Source: Cytobacillus solani (GTDB lineage Bacteria; Bacillota; Bacilli; Bacillales; Cytobacillaceae). Taken from it: DNA of 64,000 nt. Of this stretch, positions 43,555 to 51,573 are shown one piece after another; the stretch's first letter is position 1; each line of letters starts with the position of its first letter. The stretch spans positions 3,023,058 to 3,087,057 of the forward strand of contig NZ_LJIX01000006.1 of NCBI RefSeq assembly GCF_001420595.1, in the 5' to 3' direction. The translations under genes and the position numbers were made by a program. Below the pieces are notes generated by a model. It made no database searches and was not told where the DNA came from. It was given only the letters and a program-made list of their open reading frames with translations.

Positions 43555-44571
43555 TTACTTTCCCTGCAAAATCTTCTGAAGTTCTTTGTTTAAGTAATCT
43601 AATGATTCAATGACACGCGGCCCTGGATTCGATCCAAATAAGTGATTTGGCAATGATACAAAATGTTCATTCTTAACAGCATACACATTTTTCCATGATG
43701 GATTTTTTTCCATTTCCTTCATAAAGCTAACCTTTGCCGCTTCAGCAGAGCCTGGTGTAATTAAGAAAATGGCTTCTGGATCCGCTTCAATGATCCGTTC
43801 AATATTTAACTGTGCATATTGAGGGAATTTTTCTAATTTCGGATAATCCTTTGCAATGTTATAGCCGCCAATGGCTTCTAGGAAATTGCCTGACAATGAA
43901 TTTGGCAATGCCACCATCCAGTTGCCTGGAACACCAAATATGATCATTGAGCGAAGCTGTTCGTCATTTAAATCTTTAAATTCCGCTATTTTCGTATTGA
44001 TTTCAGTCATTAATTTCGTTGCTTCTTCCTCTTTATCCATCACTGTTCCTAGCATTTCAATGGATTGATTAATTTCATCAATGGATTGTGCACCAGTTAA
44101 TAAGACATTAATTCCAAGTTGCTTTAATGCAGGAATATCCTTTGCATTTAGTTGTTTATGTGCAATAACTAAATCAGGGCTAAGCTCAGCGACCTTTTCA
44201 ATATTAATGCTGTTTGTCGAACCGATTTCCGACACATCCTTTGCTTCCTCAACTTGGAGTTCTCCTTCAATAGTTGGCCGGCCAACAACCTCTCCTCCCA
44301 AGGCATAAATGGTTTCCATATCCCCTGAACTAAATGCAATGATTCGCTTCGGAGCTTCTTCAAATTTCACTTTATTGTCTGCAAGATCTGTAACAGTAAT
44401 AGGTGTTGATTGTTCTGCTTTCTCCTCTTTTGAAACCTCCTGATTCTCTTCAGAGACGTGTTCCTCATTTGTCTTTTCCTTTGATGATGCTTCGTTCTTT
44501 CCGCATCCAGAAACAGTTAGTAATAAAATTATCAATATTGCGAATGAAATAAAACTTTTTCTATTTAACAT
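43555..44571 (-). CDS. Iron/tetrapyrrole-type ABC substrate-binding lipoprotein
   Basis: 338 residues. Lipobox VSGC (Cys about 23), an acidic linker (about 25-60, EEHVSEENQEVSKEEKAEQ), then a class III (BtuF/FhuD-like) binding fold: KRIIAFSSGDMETIYALGG near 78, PDLVIAHKQ near 130, and FGSNPGPRVIESL near 315. It captures its ligand outside and delivers it to the permease. I compared remembered heme ligands of IsdE; the Met position does not match, so heme is not proven. Ligand could be heme, cobalamin or a siderophore. Confidence 0.9.
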   Translation of the reverse strand: MLNRKSFISFAILIILLLTVSGCGKNEASSKEKTNEEHVSEENQEVSKEEKAEQSTPITVTDLADNKVKFEEAPKRIIAFSSGDMETIYALGGEVVGRPTIEGELQVEEAKDVSEIGSTNSINIEKVAELSPDLVIAHKQLNAKDIPALKQLGINVLLTGAQSIDEINQSIEMLGTVMDKEEEATKLMTEINTKIAEFKDLNDEQLRSMIIFGVPGNWMVALPNSLSGNFLEAIGGYNIAKDYPKLEKFPQYAQLNIERIIEADPEAIFLITPGSAEAAKVSFMKEMEKNPSWKNVYAVKNEHFVSLPNHLFGSNPGPRVIESLDYLNKELQKILQGK

Positions 44572-44606
44572 CTTCTATATCCCTCATCTTTTCTCCATAG
44601 TCTCAT

Positions 44607-45638
44607 TTATCTTTTTCCAATAATGCTTCCTTTTTTTAATAAAAATAAAAAGAATGGTCCGCCTACACTAGCTAATAAAATACCTACAGGCAATTCAATG
44701 GGATCAAACCAGCTTCGTGCAGCTGTGTCTGCAAAAACAACGAGCATCCCTCCAAATAATGCGGATATTGGCAGTAGGTAACGATAATCATCGCCAATAA
44801 GGATTCGGATGATATGCGGTACAACAAGCCCTACAAAGCCGAGCAAGCCAGCAACACTAACAGCTGCACCCGCAAGAAAAGTACTCAGCAGGATTAATAA
44901 GAAGCGGCTTTTTTCAACATGATGACCTAATAGCTTGGCTGTATCGTCTCCAAGCCGTAAAATATTTGCTGTTCTTGCTGCAAATAATGAGAGAATTAAT
45001 CCGATTGAAGCATAGGGGAATATCATCCAAAAATGTGGCCAGCTTCTTTCGCTTAACCCACCCATTAGCCACGGGAGAACAGCTTGAACTTTATCACTGT
45101 AAATAATCATAATTGCAGATGTAATCGCTCCCAATAGTGTATTGATTGCAACCCCCGCTAATATAAGCTTTAATGGTGAAACTCCCCCGTCCCAAGCAAG
45201 CAAATATACAAATGCTGCTGCAATGAAAGCTCCCAGAAATGCCCCAAAAGGCAATAAGCTTGTATACTGGGGAAAAATAAGCATGGTAATGATAGCAACT
45301 AGCCCTGCACCTGAAGAGATTCCGATAATTCCTGGATCTGCAAGGGGATTTCTCATAATTCCTTGCAGCAAGCCTCCAGCAACAGCTAGGCACATACCTA
45401 CTAGCATCCCCGTTAATATCCTTGGAAGCCGTAAATTCCATACGATTTGGTGTTCTAACGTTTGATTCTTCTCTGTTAATCCAGCCCATATCTCATTAAT
45501 CGAAAGCTGAACCGATCCTGTTGCCAGTCCGTACAAAATGGAAGCAATGACTAGTAAAAAACAAATAATGTAGAGCATTCTTCTCTTTTGCAGAACATGT
45601 TGTCTGTTTGTTTCTACTTGTTCATTTATCTGATTCAT
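44607..45638 (-). CDS. FecCD-family ABC transporter permease
   Basis: 343 residues with about 10 membrane helices. Family patterns: LRLPRILTGMLVGMCLAVAGGLLQGIMRNPLADPGIIGISSGA near 70-112 (the conserved NPLADP-G-I-I-G block) and GFVGLVVPHIIRILIGDDYR near 270. First gene of the chelatase operon. AAGGGAT lies 8 nt before the ATG. The control region upstream has two Fur-like boxes and one Crp/Fnr palindrome. Confidence 0.94.
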   Translation of the reverse strand: MNQINEQVETNRQHVLQKRRMLYIICFLLVIASILYGLATGSVQLSINEIWAGLTEKNQTLEHQIVWNLRLPRILTGMLVGMCLAVAGGLLQGIMRNPLADPGIIGISSGAGLVAIITMLIFPQYTSLLPFGAFLGAFIAAAFVYLLAWDGGVSPLKLILAGVAINTLLGAITSAIMIIYSDKVQAVLPWLMGGLSERSWPHFWMIFPYASIGLILSLFAARTANILRLGDDTAKLLGHHVEKSRFLLILLSTFLAGAAVSVAGLLGFVGLVVPHIIRILIGDDYRYLLPISALFGGMLVVFADTAARSWFDPIELPVGILLASVGGPFFLFLLKKGSIIGKR

Positions 45639-45714
45639 AGCATGATCCCTTCATACAATTCCTTAATTTCTTAAAATCTATTAATTTATGTTTTTTTATC
45701 ATCACCTTTTTAAT

Positions 45715-45729
45715 TGAAAATGATTATCA
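45715..45729. promoter_or_regulatory. Fur box 1
   Basis: TGAAAATGATTATCA matches the 7-1-7 Fur consensus TGATAAT-N-ATTATCA at 13 of 14 defined positions. It overlaps the -35 region of the regulator promoter and lies between the two divergent genes. Confidence 0.85.
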
Positions 45730-45752
45730 ATATTAGCTAATATGTGTATAAT
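45724..45752 (+). promoter_or_regulatory. Likely promoter of the Crp/Fnr gene
   Basis: TTATCA (4 of 6) is 17 nt before a perfect TATAAT (45747-45752). The Fur box overlaps its -35; the Crp/Fnr palindrome lies ~27 bp downstream of the -10, a position suited to negative autoregulation. Confidence 0.6.
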
Positions 45753-45758
45753 TGTAAT

Positions 45759-45773
45759 TGATAATACTTCTCA
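45759..45773. promoter_or_regulatory. Fur box 2 (weaker)
   Basis: TGATAATACTTCTCA matches the Fur 7-1-7 consensus at 12 of 14 positions. It overlaps the -10 of the minus-strand promoter. Confidence 0.6.
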
Positions 45774-45789
45774 TTACATGTGATTGCAA
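45761..45789 (-). promoter_or_regulatory. Likely promoter of the transporter-chelatase operon
   Basis: On the minus strand TTGCAA is followed after 17 nt by TATTAT (5 of 6). The -35 is inside the Crp/Fnr palindrome and the -10 inside Fur box 2, so both regulators could block it. Confidence 0.5.
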
Positions 45790-45794
45790 TCACA
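45779..45794. promoter_or_regulatory. Crp/Fnr-type palindrome
   Basis: TGTGATTGCAATCACA is a perfect TGTGA-N6-TCACA palindrome, within an 18-bp perfect inverted repeat (45778-45795). The adjacent regulator has R-E-T-x-x-R in its recognition helix, the residues that read TGTGA in this family. Confidence 0.9.
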
Positions 45795-45834
45795 TACTTT
45801 TAATATTTCATCAATTCAAACAGGAGTGATTTTG

Positions 45835-46542
45835 TTGGCAGCCGCAACAGATATCTTGAATCATTTAAAGACATTTCAAATTTTCAAAGACTTACATAAC
45901 TATCAGCTCGAAGAAATTTCAATTGATACACAAAGCAAAACGTTCACAAGAAAAACACAATTATTTGCACAATTTGAACCAATAGAACATATTTATTTTT
46001 TGTTGGAGGGTCAGGTAAAGCTTTATCGGATGGATCATAGAGGAAATGAACAAATTGTAAATATCGCTTGTGAAGGGGAGATGTTTCCGCATATTGGATT
46101 TTTCCGGCCGCAATCTTATCCCGCCTATGCAGAAACGATGAAAACTACAGCTGCTCTAGCCATTTCTTTACAGCCATTTAACCGATTCATTAACAAAAAT
46201 CCTATTATTTGCGAAAAATTAATCAATATAATGGAGGATAAAATGATTGATTTACAATCGCGATTAGAAGAAAAAATGCTCTATCCACTCTGTGAACAAG
46301 TCATATTATTATTAATAAGGCTTCGTGACCAATACGGGCACGAACTTAATAATGAATGGATTTTGATTCAGAATCATTTTTCTAATCGTGAATTAGCAAG
46401 CCTAATTGGTTCAACTAGAGAAACGATTAATCGGTATTTAAATGATTTAAGGAAACAAGGTGTAATTAAATTTACAGTTGAAGAAAATATTCTAATACAT
46501 AAAAAGAAGTTAAGTAGATTGATTGAATTTCATGAGCGATAA
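45835..46542 (+). CDS. Crp/Fnr family transcriptional regulator
   Basis: 235 residues from TTG 45835 (AGGAG 7 nt upstream); a longer frame from 45784 would start inside the palindrome. It has an N-terminal cyclic-nucleotide-binding-like β-barrel (about 20-130: FLLEGQVKLYRMDHRGNEQIV), a long dimer helix and a winged helix (NRELASLIGSTRETINRYLNDLRKQG). It has three scattered Cys (in NIACEG, PIICEK, YPLCEQ) and no N-terminal Fe-S cluster like E. coli FNR, so its signal is unknown: redox, heme, nitrosative or small molecule. It probably controls the divergent chelatase operon and itself. Confidence 0.9.
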   Translation: MAAATDILNHLKTFQIFKDLHNYQLEEISIDTQSKTFTRKTQLFAQFEPIEHIYFLLEGQVKLYRMDHRGNEQIVNIACEGEMFPHIGFFRPQSYPAYAETMKTTAALAISLQPFNRFINKNPIICEKLINIMEDKMIDLQSRLEEKMLYPLCEQVILLLIRLRDQYGHELNNEWILIQNHFSNRELASLIGSTRETINRYLNDLRKQGVIKFTVEENILIHKKKLSRLIEFHER

Positions 46543-46600
46543 GGACAAAAAGGATGAACCCTTTCTTTTTTAATTTCAGAAAAGGCTCACCCTTTTTGTT
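46543..46600. terminator. Bidirectional terminator
   Basis: A long, slightly imperfect hairpin pairs ACAAAAAGG…TTTCT with AGAAA…CCTTTTTGT. It lies between the converging Crp/Fnr and sigma-54 activator genes. Confidence 0.8.
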
Positions 46601-47992
46601 TTATTCAATTTGCAGTTTCTGAATTTTATATTGTAATGTTTGCCTTGGAATATCGAGGATTTTAGCTGCTTGCTTGATATTTCCGTCCGTTTGCCTCAAG
46701 GCATTAGAAATAAGATCCTTTTCTAGCTGCAGCAAATTTGTTCTCAGGGATAAACTTTTTTGATTTGTTTTCCTGGCTGATGACTGAAAATGCTGCTTCA
46801 GCATAACCGGAAGATCATTTTCACTCAGAAGCTCTTGTTCACATACATTCATCATATATTCAATCGTATGTTTGAGCTCTCTAACATTCCCAGGCCAGCT
46901 GTAAGTATGAAAAAGGGACATTAGTTTCTCACTTGCACCCTTTACACTTTTCTTAAATATCTCGTTAAATAATAGGACAAAATGATTAGTTAAGTAACTT
47001 AAATCCTCCTTTCTTTCTCGTAATGGAGGAAGTTTGAAGGTGAGAACATTCAGACGATAGAAAAGATCTGCACGAATTTGCTTTATTTCAAGTGCCTTTT
47101 TCGGATGAATATTCATTGCTGCAATAATACGGACATTCACGAAACTACTTTCTGTGCTGCCGATCCTTCTGACATGCCCATCTTCAAGCACCCTAAGCAG
47201 CTTGGCCTGCAATTCAATCGGCATCATATGAATCTCATCTAGAAAAAGTGTCCCTCCATCCGCTAATTCAAATAAGCCTGGCCGCTCAACAGCCCCTGTG
47301 TAGCTGCCTTTCGATGTACCAAATAATATACTTTCTAATAAGGTCTCTGGTATAGCTGCACAATTTTGTGCAATAAATGGTCCATTCGGCCGTAAAGAGG
47401 CATGATGGATTCCTTGAACAAATAGTTCCTTCCCACAGCCGCTTTCCCCAAAAACCATAATCGGAGAATTAGACTTTGCCAGCTTCTTTGCTTCCTTTTT
47501 TACTTCTATTAGTTCAGGATTTACTGTTAACAAACTATCAAGTGTATACTGTGTGCCGCTTGGATTTTTCCTTCTCTTCTTTGTTTGTCCATTCATTTTT
47601 TTCTGTAAATCCAGTAAACTCTCAGAAAGTTTTTTTATTCTTGAGTAATCTTTGGCAATCTCAACTGCTCCTGCAATTTCTCCTTCTACCCAAATGGGCA
47701 GGGTGGTATTTATTGTCTCAATTTGTTCCCCATGAACATTGACATAGCCTTGGGTCTGATTGTAAATCGGTTTACTTGTCCTCATGACCTTTAACAATGT
47801 ACTTGTTTGTTCAGATAAGGATGGAAATACGGATAATAATGGCCTTCCCAATACTTCTTTTACAGTCATTCCATCATGTTTTGCAGCAATCTCATTATAA
47901 TAAATAGTTTTCCCATGCAGATCTACAACATGAATTCCTTCATCAATTGCATTTAATATTGCCGAAAGCACCTCACTTGAATTCACTTTCAT
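46601..47992 (-). CDS. Sigma-54-dependent transcriptional activator (kam locus)
   Basis: 463 residues. A PAS domain (about 5-115: ILNAIDEGIHVVDLHGKTIYYNE) precedes an AAA+ core with Walker A GESGCGKE, the sigma-54 contact loop GSYTGA (in place of GAFTGA), Walker B GGTLFLDEIH and RADLFYRLNVL. A Fis-type HTH closes it (GNIKQAAKILDIPRQTLQYKI). It resembles RocR-class amino acid catabolism regulators and a KamR protein reported for the B. thuringiensis lysine locus (memory). It follows yodP by 21 bp and is the logical activator of the kamA promoter at 35852. Confidence 0.92.
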   Translation of the reverse strand: MKVNSSEVLSAILNAIDEGIHVVDLHGKTIYYNEIAAKHDGMTVKEVLGRPLLSVFPSLSEQTSTLLKVMRTSKPIYNQTQGYVNVHGEQIETINTTLPIWVEGEIAGAVEIAKDYSRIKKLSESLLDLQKKMNGQTKKRRKNPSGTQYTLDSLLTVNPELIEVKKEAKKLAKSNSPIMVFGESGCGKELFVQGIHHASLRPNGPFIAQNCAAIPETLLESILFGTSKGSYTGAVERPGLFELADGGTLFLDEIHMMPIELQAKLLRVLEDGHVRRIGSTESSFVNVRIIAAMNIHPKKALEIKQIRADLFYRLNVLTFKLPPLRERKEDLSYLTNHFVLLFNEIFKKSVKGASEKLMSLFHTYSWPGNVRELKHTIEYMMNVCEQELLSENDLPVMLKQHFQSSARKTNQKSLSLRTNLLQLEKDLISNALRQTDGNIKQAAKILDIPRQTLQYKIQKLQIE

Positions 47993-48013
47993 TTCAGTGA
48001 TTCCAATCTCCCC

Positions 48014-48859
48014 CTATCCTTTCGAAAGGTTTTTCACCCATACATTCATATCCTCTAGCTTGTCAAAAATGTAGCAATTATTCATTAATCGACCTCTATA
48101 GGAATAACTTAGCTGATGTAGTGCTGCATTCATCCCGAAGGAAAGAGACCTTGCGATTGAATATGCACAATAGATGTCAGCCAACTTTAGCTCTTCTTCT
48201 AGCTTTTCTAATAAAATTTTCATTAATCCATGTTTTCTATGTTCAGGTAATGTAGCACAATCGGTTAGTTCTGCATTTTTGTAAAAGGAGTTTACTTCAG
48301 CGGAGGCAGCACTCACTATTACTCCATTGGTTTGGAATCCATAATAGATCGTTCCTTCATCAAGCGTTCTTCTAATATATTGCGGATCATTAAGTGGAGT
48401 TGGATAGATTTGAAACACTTTTCCATAGAGGGATGCGAGAGCATCGACATCTTCATAACTGCATTTTTTCATTTGGTAATCTGCTGGAGGCATTGTTTGT
48501 TTCTGGCCTTCAAGTGCAAGAACCTGTTTGACAATTTGGTCTTCTTGTAGCCACTGATGGTTTGTCCTTCTTTCATTCGTGTAATATTTACAAAAGAAAA
48601 ATAGATTGGAACCGAGAAAATAGCCCTCAATCACTGCCTCACATTTAAATCCATATTCGACTAACATTACATATTGCTCTTGTCTTCCCTTAATAATTAG
48701 TTTTTCTGCTTGAAAAACTTGTATTAATTCTTCAGCTTTTTCAATTGCTTCGACCATGTTTCCCCTTATATCGTCGACACGGAGACGTTTATTAAAAACA
48801 TCTATATATATTTCTGCCGTGCAGTTTTCTGTCCTTATCCGATGGGTATCAGCAACCAT
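48014..48859 (-). CDS. yodP: Putative β-lysine N-acetyltransferase (AblB/YodP-like)
   Basis: 281 residues of the GNAT fold, with the acetyl-CoA region ATLPEHRKHGLMKILLEKLEEEL near 216-238 and a long N-terminal part. It acetylates β-lysine on the ε-amino group to N-acetyl-β-lysine, or acts in β-lysine breakdown. It lies between yodQ and the sigma-54 activator, in yodT-S-R-Q-P order. Classic ablA (kamA) adjacency is broken here by the chelatase island. Confidence 0.88.
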   Translation of the reverse strand: MVADTHRIRTENCTAEIYIDVFNKRLRVDDIRGNMVEAIEKAEELIQVFQAEKLIIKGRQEQYVMLVEYGFKCEAVIEGYFLGSNLFFFCKYYTNERRTNHQWLQEDQIVKQVLALEGQKQTMPPADYQMKKCSYEDVDALASLYGKVFQIYPTPLNDPQYIRRTLDEGTIYYGFQTNGVIVSAASAEVNSFYKNAELTDCATLPEHRKHGLMKILLEKLEEELKLADIYCAYSIARSLSFGMNAALHQLSYSYRGRLMNNCYIFDKLEDMNVWVKNLSKG

Positions 48860-48884
48860 TCATTCTCACTCCCTTTTTCACAAA

Positions 48885-48909
48885 ATACCCGGCTGAATAT
48901 GGCCGGGCT
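48885..48909 (-). terminator. Hairpin between yodQ and yodP
   Basis: CCCGGC / GCCGGG with an 8-nt loop, then TATTTTG on the minus strand. A weak terminator that may lower yodP and activator expression relative to yodT-Q. Confidence 0.55.
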
Positions 48910-48956
48910 TTATTATTCAAATATTGTCATGCTAGTCAGCTTATTACTAATATAAA

Positions 48957-50222
48957 CTAGGAATCTATTTCACACCAATCTAGAATAGCTAAGGCAATGA
49001 TTTCGGCTGCTGCAAACACATCATTAATTGAAATATATTCATTTGCATCATGTGCAACCTCTGTCACACCAGGTCCGAATACGACAACTGGGGTATCGCC
49101 AACCCGTGATAGTATCCCGCCATCTGTTCCCCATGGCGATGCTTCAATGATGGGGCTTGAATCTTTTACTTTTTCAAAGCTATTCGTTATTGTTTCCATC
49201 AGCGGATGATTTGCATCTAGATTTCCAGGCAGCCATCTTCCTCCAAACCATTCGACTGTCGGTAGATTCTTACTTAGCCATTCATCTGTTTGTGTTAGTT
49301 CTAGCAGGCAGTTTTCCAATTCTTTTTCAACAGCCTTCATTTCCTCGTTCGGTGCAACACCGATCCTTCCTTCAATAATTGCTAGATCAGGAACCGATGA
49401 AGGCCATTCCCCGCTATAAATTTTTCCTATGTTAATGGGAACCGGAATTGGCGTGTTTTGATACAGAGGTTCGGTGATCTTCTCATTTCGCTTCTCTTCC
49501 AGCTCTTGCAGCTTCGTTATCACGAGCATCGCTTTTTCAATGGCATTGATTCCTTCGTAACGAGTCCCGCCATGTGCTGAGCGCCCTTTCACTGTGATTC
49601 GAAACCACATCGAGCCTTGCTGCTTTGGAAAGAGCTTCATATTAGTCGGCTCTGGGATAATCGCTCCATCCGCTGTATAGCCTCTTAATACGGCTGCTAA
49701 GGTCCCTGCACCTCCGCTCTCTTCCTCTATGACACTTTGAAAAATAATATCACCTTTTAATTGAATCCCGGATTGAATGATCGCTTCCATTGCAAGAATA
49801 AGAGATACGGTCCCACCCTTCATATCTGTTGAGCCTCTGCCATATAATTTCCCGTCTTCCAATAAGCCGCTAAAAGGATCACACTGCCAATCTTTCCGAT
49901 CTCCTTCAGGAACAACATCGATATGCCCATTTAATAGAATGGAACGTCCTCCGCCAGTTCCCTTTAATATTCCGACAACATTTGGATTTCCCGTAAAATC
50001 CGTTCGATCCGAACAAAAAACAGGATGCTTTAGCAGCACATCCTCCCCAATTTCCCAAATATCTAATGAAAGGCCAAGCTTTCGGCATTTTTCTATGATA
50101 ATTGCCTGTGCTTTGCTTTCATTTCCTCTTGTACTTCCTTCTTGTACAAGCCGCTGAAGAAAGCGTATTCCTTTTGGACGATTTTCACCGAGCCACTCTT
50201 TTATTTTCTTTTCTGCCTGCAT
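48957..50222 (-). CDS. yodQ: M20 family deacylase (ArgE/DapE-like, YodQ)
   Basis: 421 residues. Metal-binding motifs: SILLNGHIDVVPEGD near 97, GRGSTDMKGG near 129 and IEEESGGAGT near 165, with a dimerisation domain (about 200-310) and a terminal H-D-A-N-E. It hydrolyses an N-acyl amino acid or peptide; in this operon N-acetyl-β-lysine or an acylated intermediate is a fitting substrate (inference). Confidence 0.92.
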   Translation of the reverse strand: MQAEKKIKEWLGENRPKGIRFLQRLVQEGSTRGNESKAQAIIIEKCRKLGLSLDIWEIGEDVLLKHPVFCSDRTDFTGNPNVVGILKGTGGGRSILLNGHIDVVPEGDRKDWQCDPFSGLLEDGKLYGRGSTDMKGGTVSLILAMEAIIQSGIQLKGDIIFQSVIEEESGGAGTLAAVLRGYTADGAIIPEPTNMKLFPKQQGSMWFRITVKGRSAHGGTRYEGINAIEKAMLVITKLQELEEKRNEKITEPLYQNTPIPVPINIGKIYSGEWPSSVPDLAIIEGRIGVAPNEEMKAVEKELENCLLELTQTDEWLSKNLPTVEWFGGRWLPGNLDANHPLMETITNSFEKVKDSSPIIEASPWGTDGGILSRVGDTPVVVFGPGVTEVAHDANEYISINDVFAAAEIIALAILDWCEIDS

Positions 50223-50257
50223 GACAACACTCCCTTTTTCATCCTATGGAAACGTGC

Positions 50258-50902
50258 TTACCAATGAAAATCACAGCCTGTATTTGTTTTAATTTCTTCA
50301 AATGAATATGGTGGGAAAATTTCTTTTAAGTGTAAGCCATTATTCGTAACCTCAAATACACCCATTTCCGTAATGATTAAATCCACACATCTCGCTGATG
50401 TTAGAGGGAGAGAGCATTCTTTCACAATTTTTGGCTTCCCCTGCTTATCGACATGATTCATTAACACAATAACTTTTTTGGCTTTTTGAGCAAGCTCCAT
50501 GGCACCACCCATTCCCGGCACTTTTTTTCCTGGAACGATCCAATTGGCAAGGTCACCATTTTCACTAACTTCTAAAGAACCAAGGATCGTCATGTCTACT
50601 CTTCCTCTCCGGATCATCCCAAAGGAAATTGCACTATCACAATAAGAAGCTCCCGATACTACTGTTACAGGAAAACCGCCTGCATTGCATAGATTTTCAT
50701 CCTCTTCTCCCTTTTTCGGGCTCGGCCCCATCCCCGTGATTCCATTTTCCGCATGAAACATGACATTGATATCATCCGGTAAATGATTGGGTACAAGAGA
50801 TGGAATGCCAATCCCTAAATTCACAACCATTCCGTTTTTTATTTCCTCAGCTGCTCTTTTAGCGATCCGATTTCTAACATCTATTCCCAAGCCCATGTCC
50901 AA
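50258..50902 (-). CDS. yodR: CoA-transferase subunit B (YodR)
   Basis: 214 residues. The catalytic Glu is in FHAENGITGMGP near 53, and VNLGIGIPSLVP near 28 is the family's N-terminal block. Pairs with the subunit A gene it overlaps by 22 bp. Together they move CoA between carboxylic acids, likely activating a β-lysine-derived keto acid. Confidence 0.94.
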   Translation of the reverse strand: MDMGLGIDVRNRIAKRAAEEIKNGMVVNLGIGIPSLVPNHLPDDINVMFHAENGITGMGPSPKKGEEDENLCNAGGFPVTVVSGASYCDSAISFGMIRRGRVDMTILGSLEVSENGDLANWIVPGKKVPGMGGAMELAQKAKKVIVLMNHVDKQGKPKIVKECSLPLTSARCVDLIITEMGVFEVTNNGLHLKEIFPPYSFEEIKTNTGCDFHW

Positions 50903-51573
50903 TTCACCCCTTTTGAAGGAACTATATAATCAACAAACACACCTGGGGTTGTAATCTCATCAGGTTTCAAGTTTCCTAGCGAAACAATCTCCTCTACCTC
51001 GGCAATGGTGATATTCCCAGCCATTGCAACTAAAGGATTCGTATTTCGCGCACTTTTGTCATAAATTAAGTTTCCATACGGGTCCGCTTTTTTTGCAAAA
51101 ATAATAGAGACGTCACCCGTTAAAGCGGTTTCAACTAAGTATTCCTTTCCTTCCACTAACATTCTTTGTTTTCCGCCTGCAACCATTTCATTGTCCATCC
51201 CGATATCTGATAGAATCGCCCCCAATCCTACTCCACCGGCACGAATTCTTTCGGCTAAAATTCCTTGTGGTGAAAATTCAACTTCCAGCTTGCCATCGGT
51301 CATTAACTGCCCTGCGACAGGGTTTGAACCGATGTGTGAGGCAATAATTTTTACCGCTCTTCCTTCACTTACAATTTTGCCGATCCCGATGTGAGGGAAT
51401 CCTGTATCATTTCCAATTAGCGTTAATTCTTTTACTCCTTTTTCAAGGAGGCCATCAATGATCGTTGGTGGTGATCCAATTCCCCCGAATCCGCCAAAAA
51501 TAATAGTCATTCCATCATGAAAGTTCTCCATTGCTTGTTCAATTGTGATGATTTTATTAAAGGCGTTTTCCAT
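50881..51573 (-). CDS. yodS: CoA-transferase subunit A (YodS)
   Basis: 230 residues with MTIIFGGFGGIGSPPTIIDGL at 20-40 (the CoA-binding glycine-rich loop) and QGILAERIRAGGVGLGAI near 104. The ATG shares a base with the yodT stop (TAATG). Partner of YodR, similar to AtoD/ScoA. Confidence 0.94.
   Translation of the reverse strand: MENAFNKIITIEQAMENFHDGMTIIFGGFGGIGSPPTIIDGLLEKGVKELTLIGNDTGFPHIGIGKIVSEGRAVKIIASHIGSNPVAGQLMTDGKLEVEFSPQGILAERIRAGGVGLGAILSDIGMDNEMVAGGKQRMLVEGKEYLVETALTGDVSIIFAKKADPYGNLIYDKSARNTNPLVAMAGNITIAEVEEIVSLGNLKPDEITTPGVFVDYIVPSKGVNWTWAWE

Noticed and set aside
43555-44571. Binding protein assigned as a heme receptor (IsdE-like)
   Set aside because: The Met ligand region as remembered for IsdE is not conserved, so only a general iron/tetrapyrrole class was assigned.
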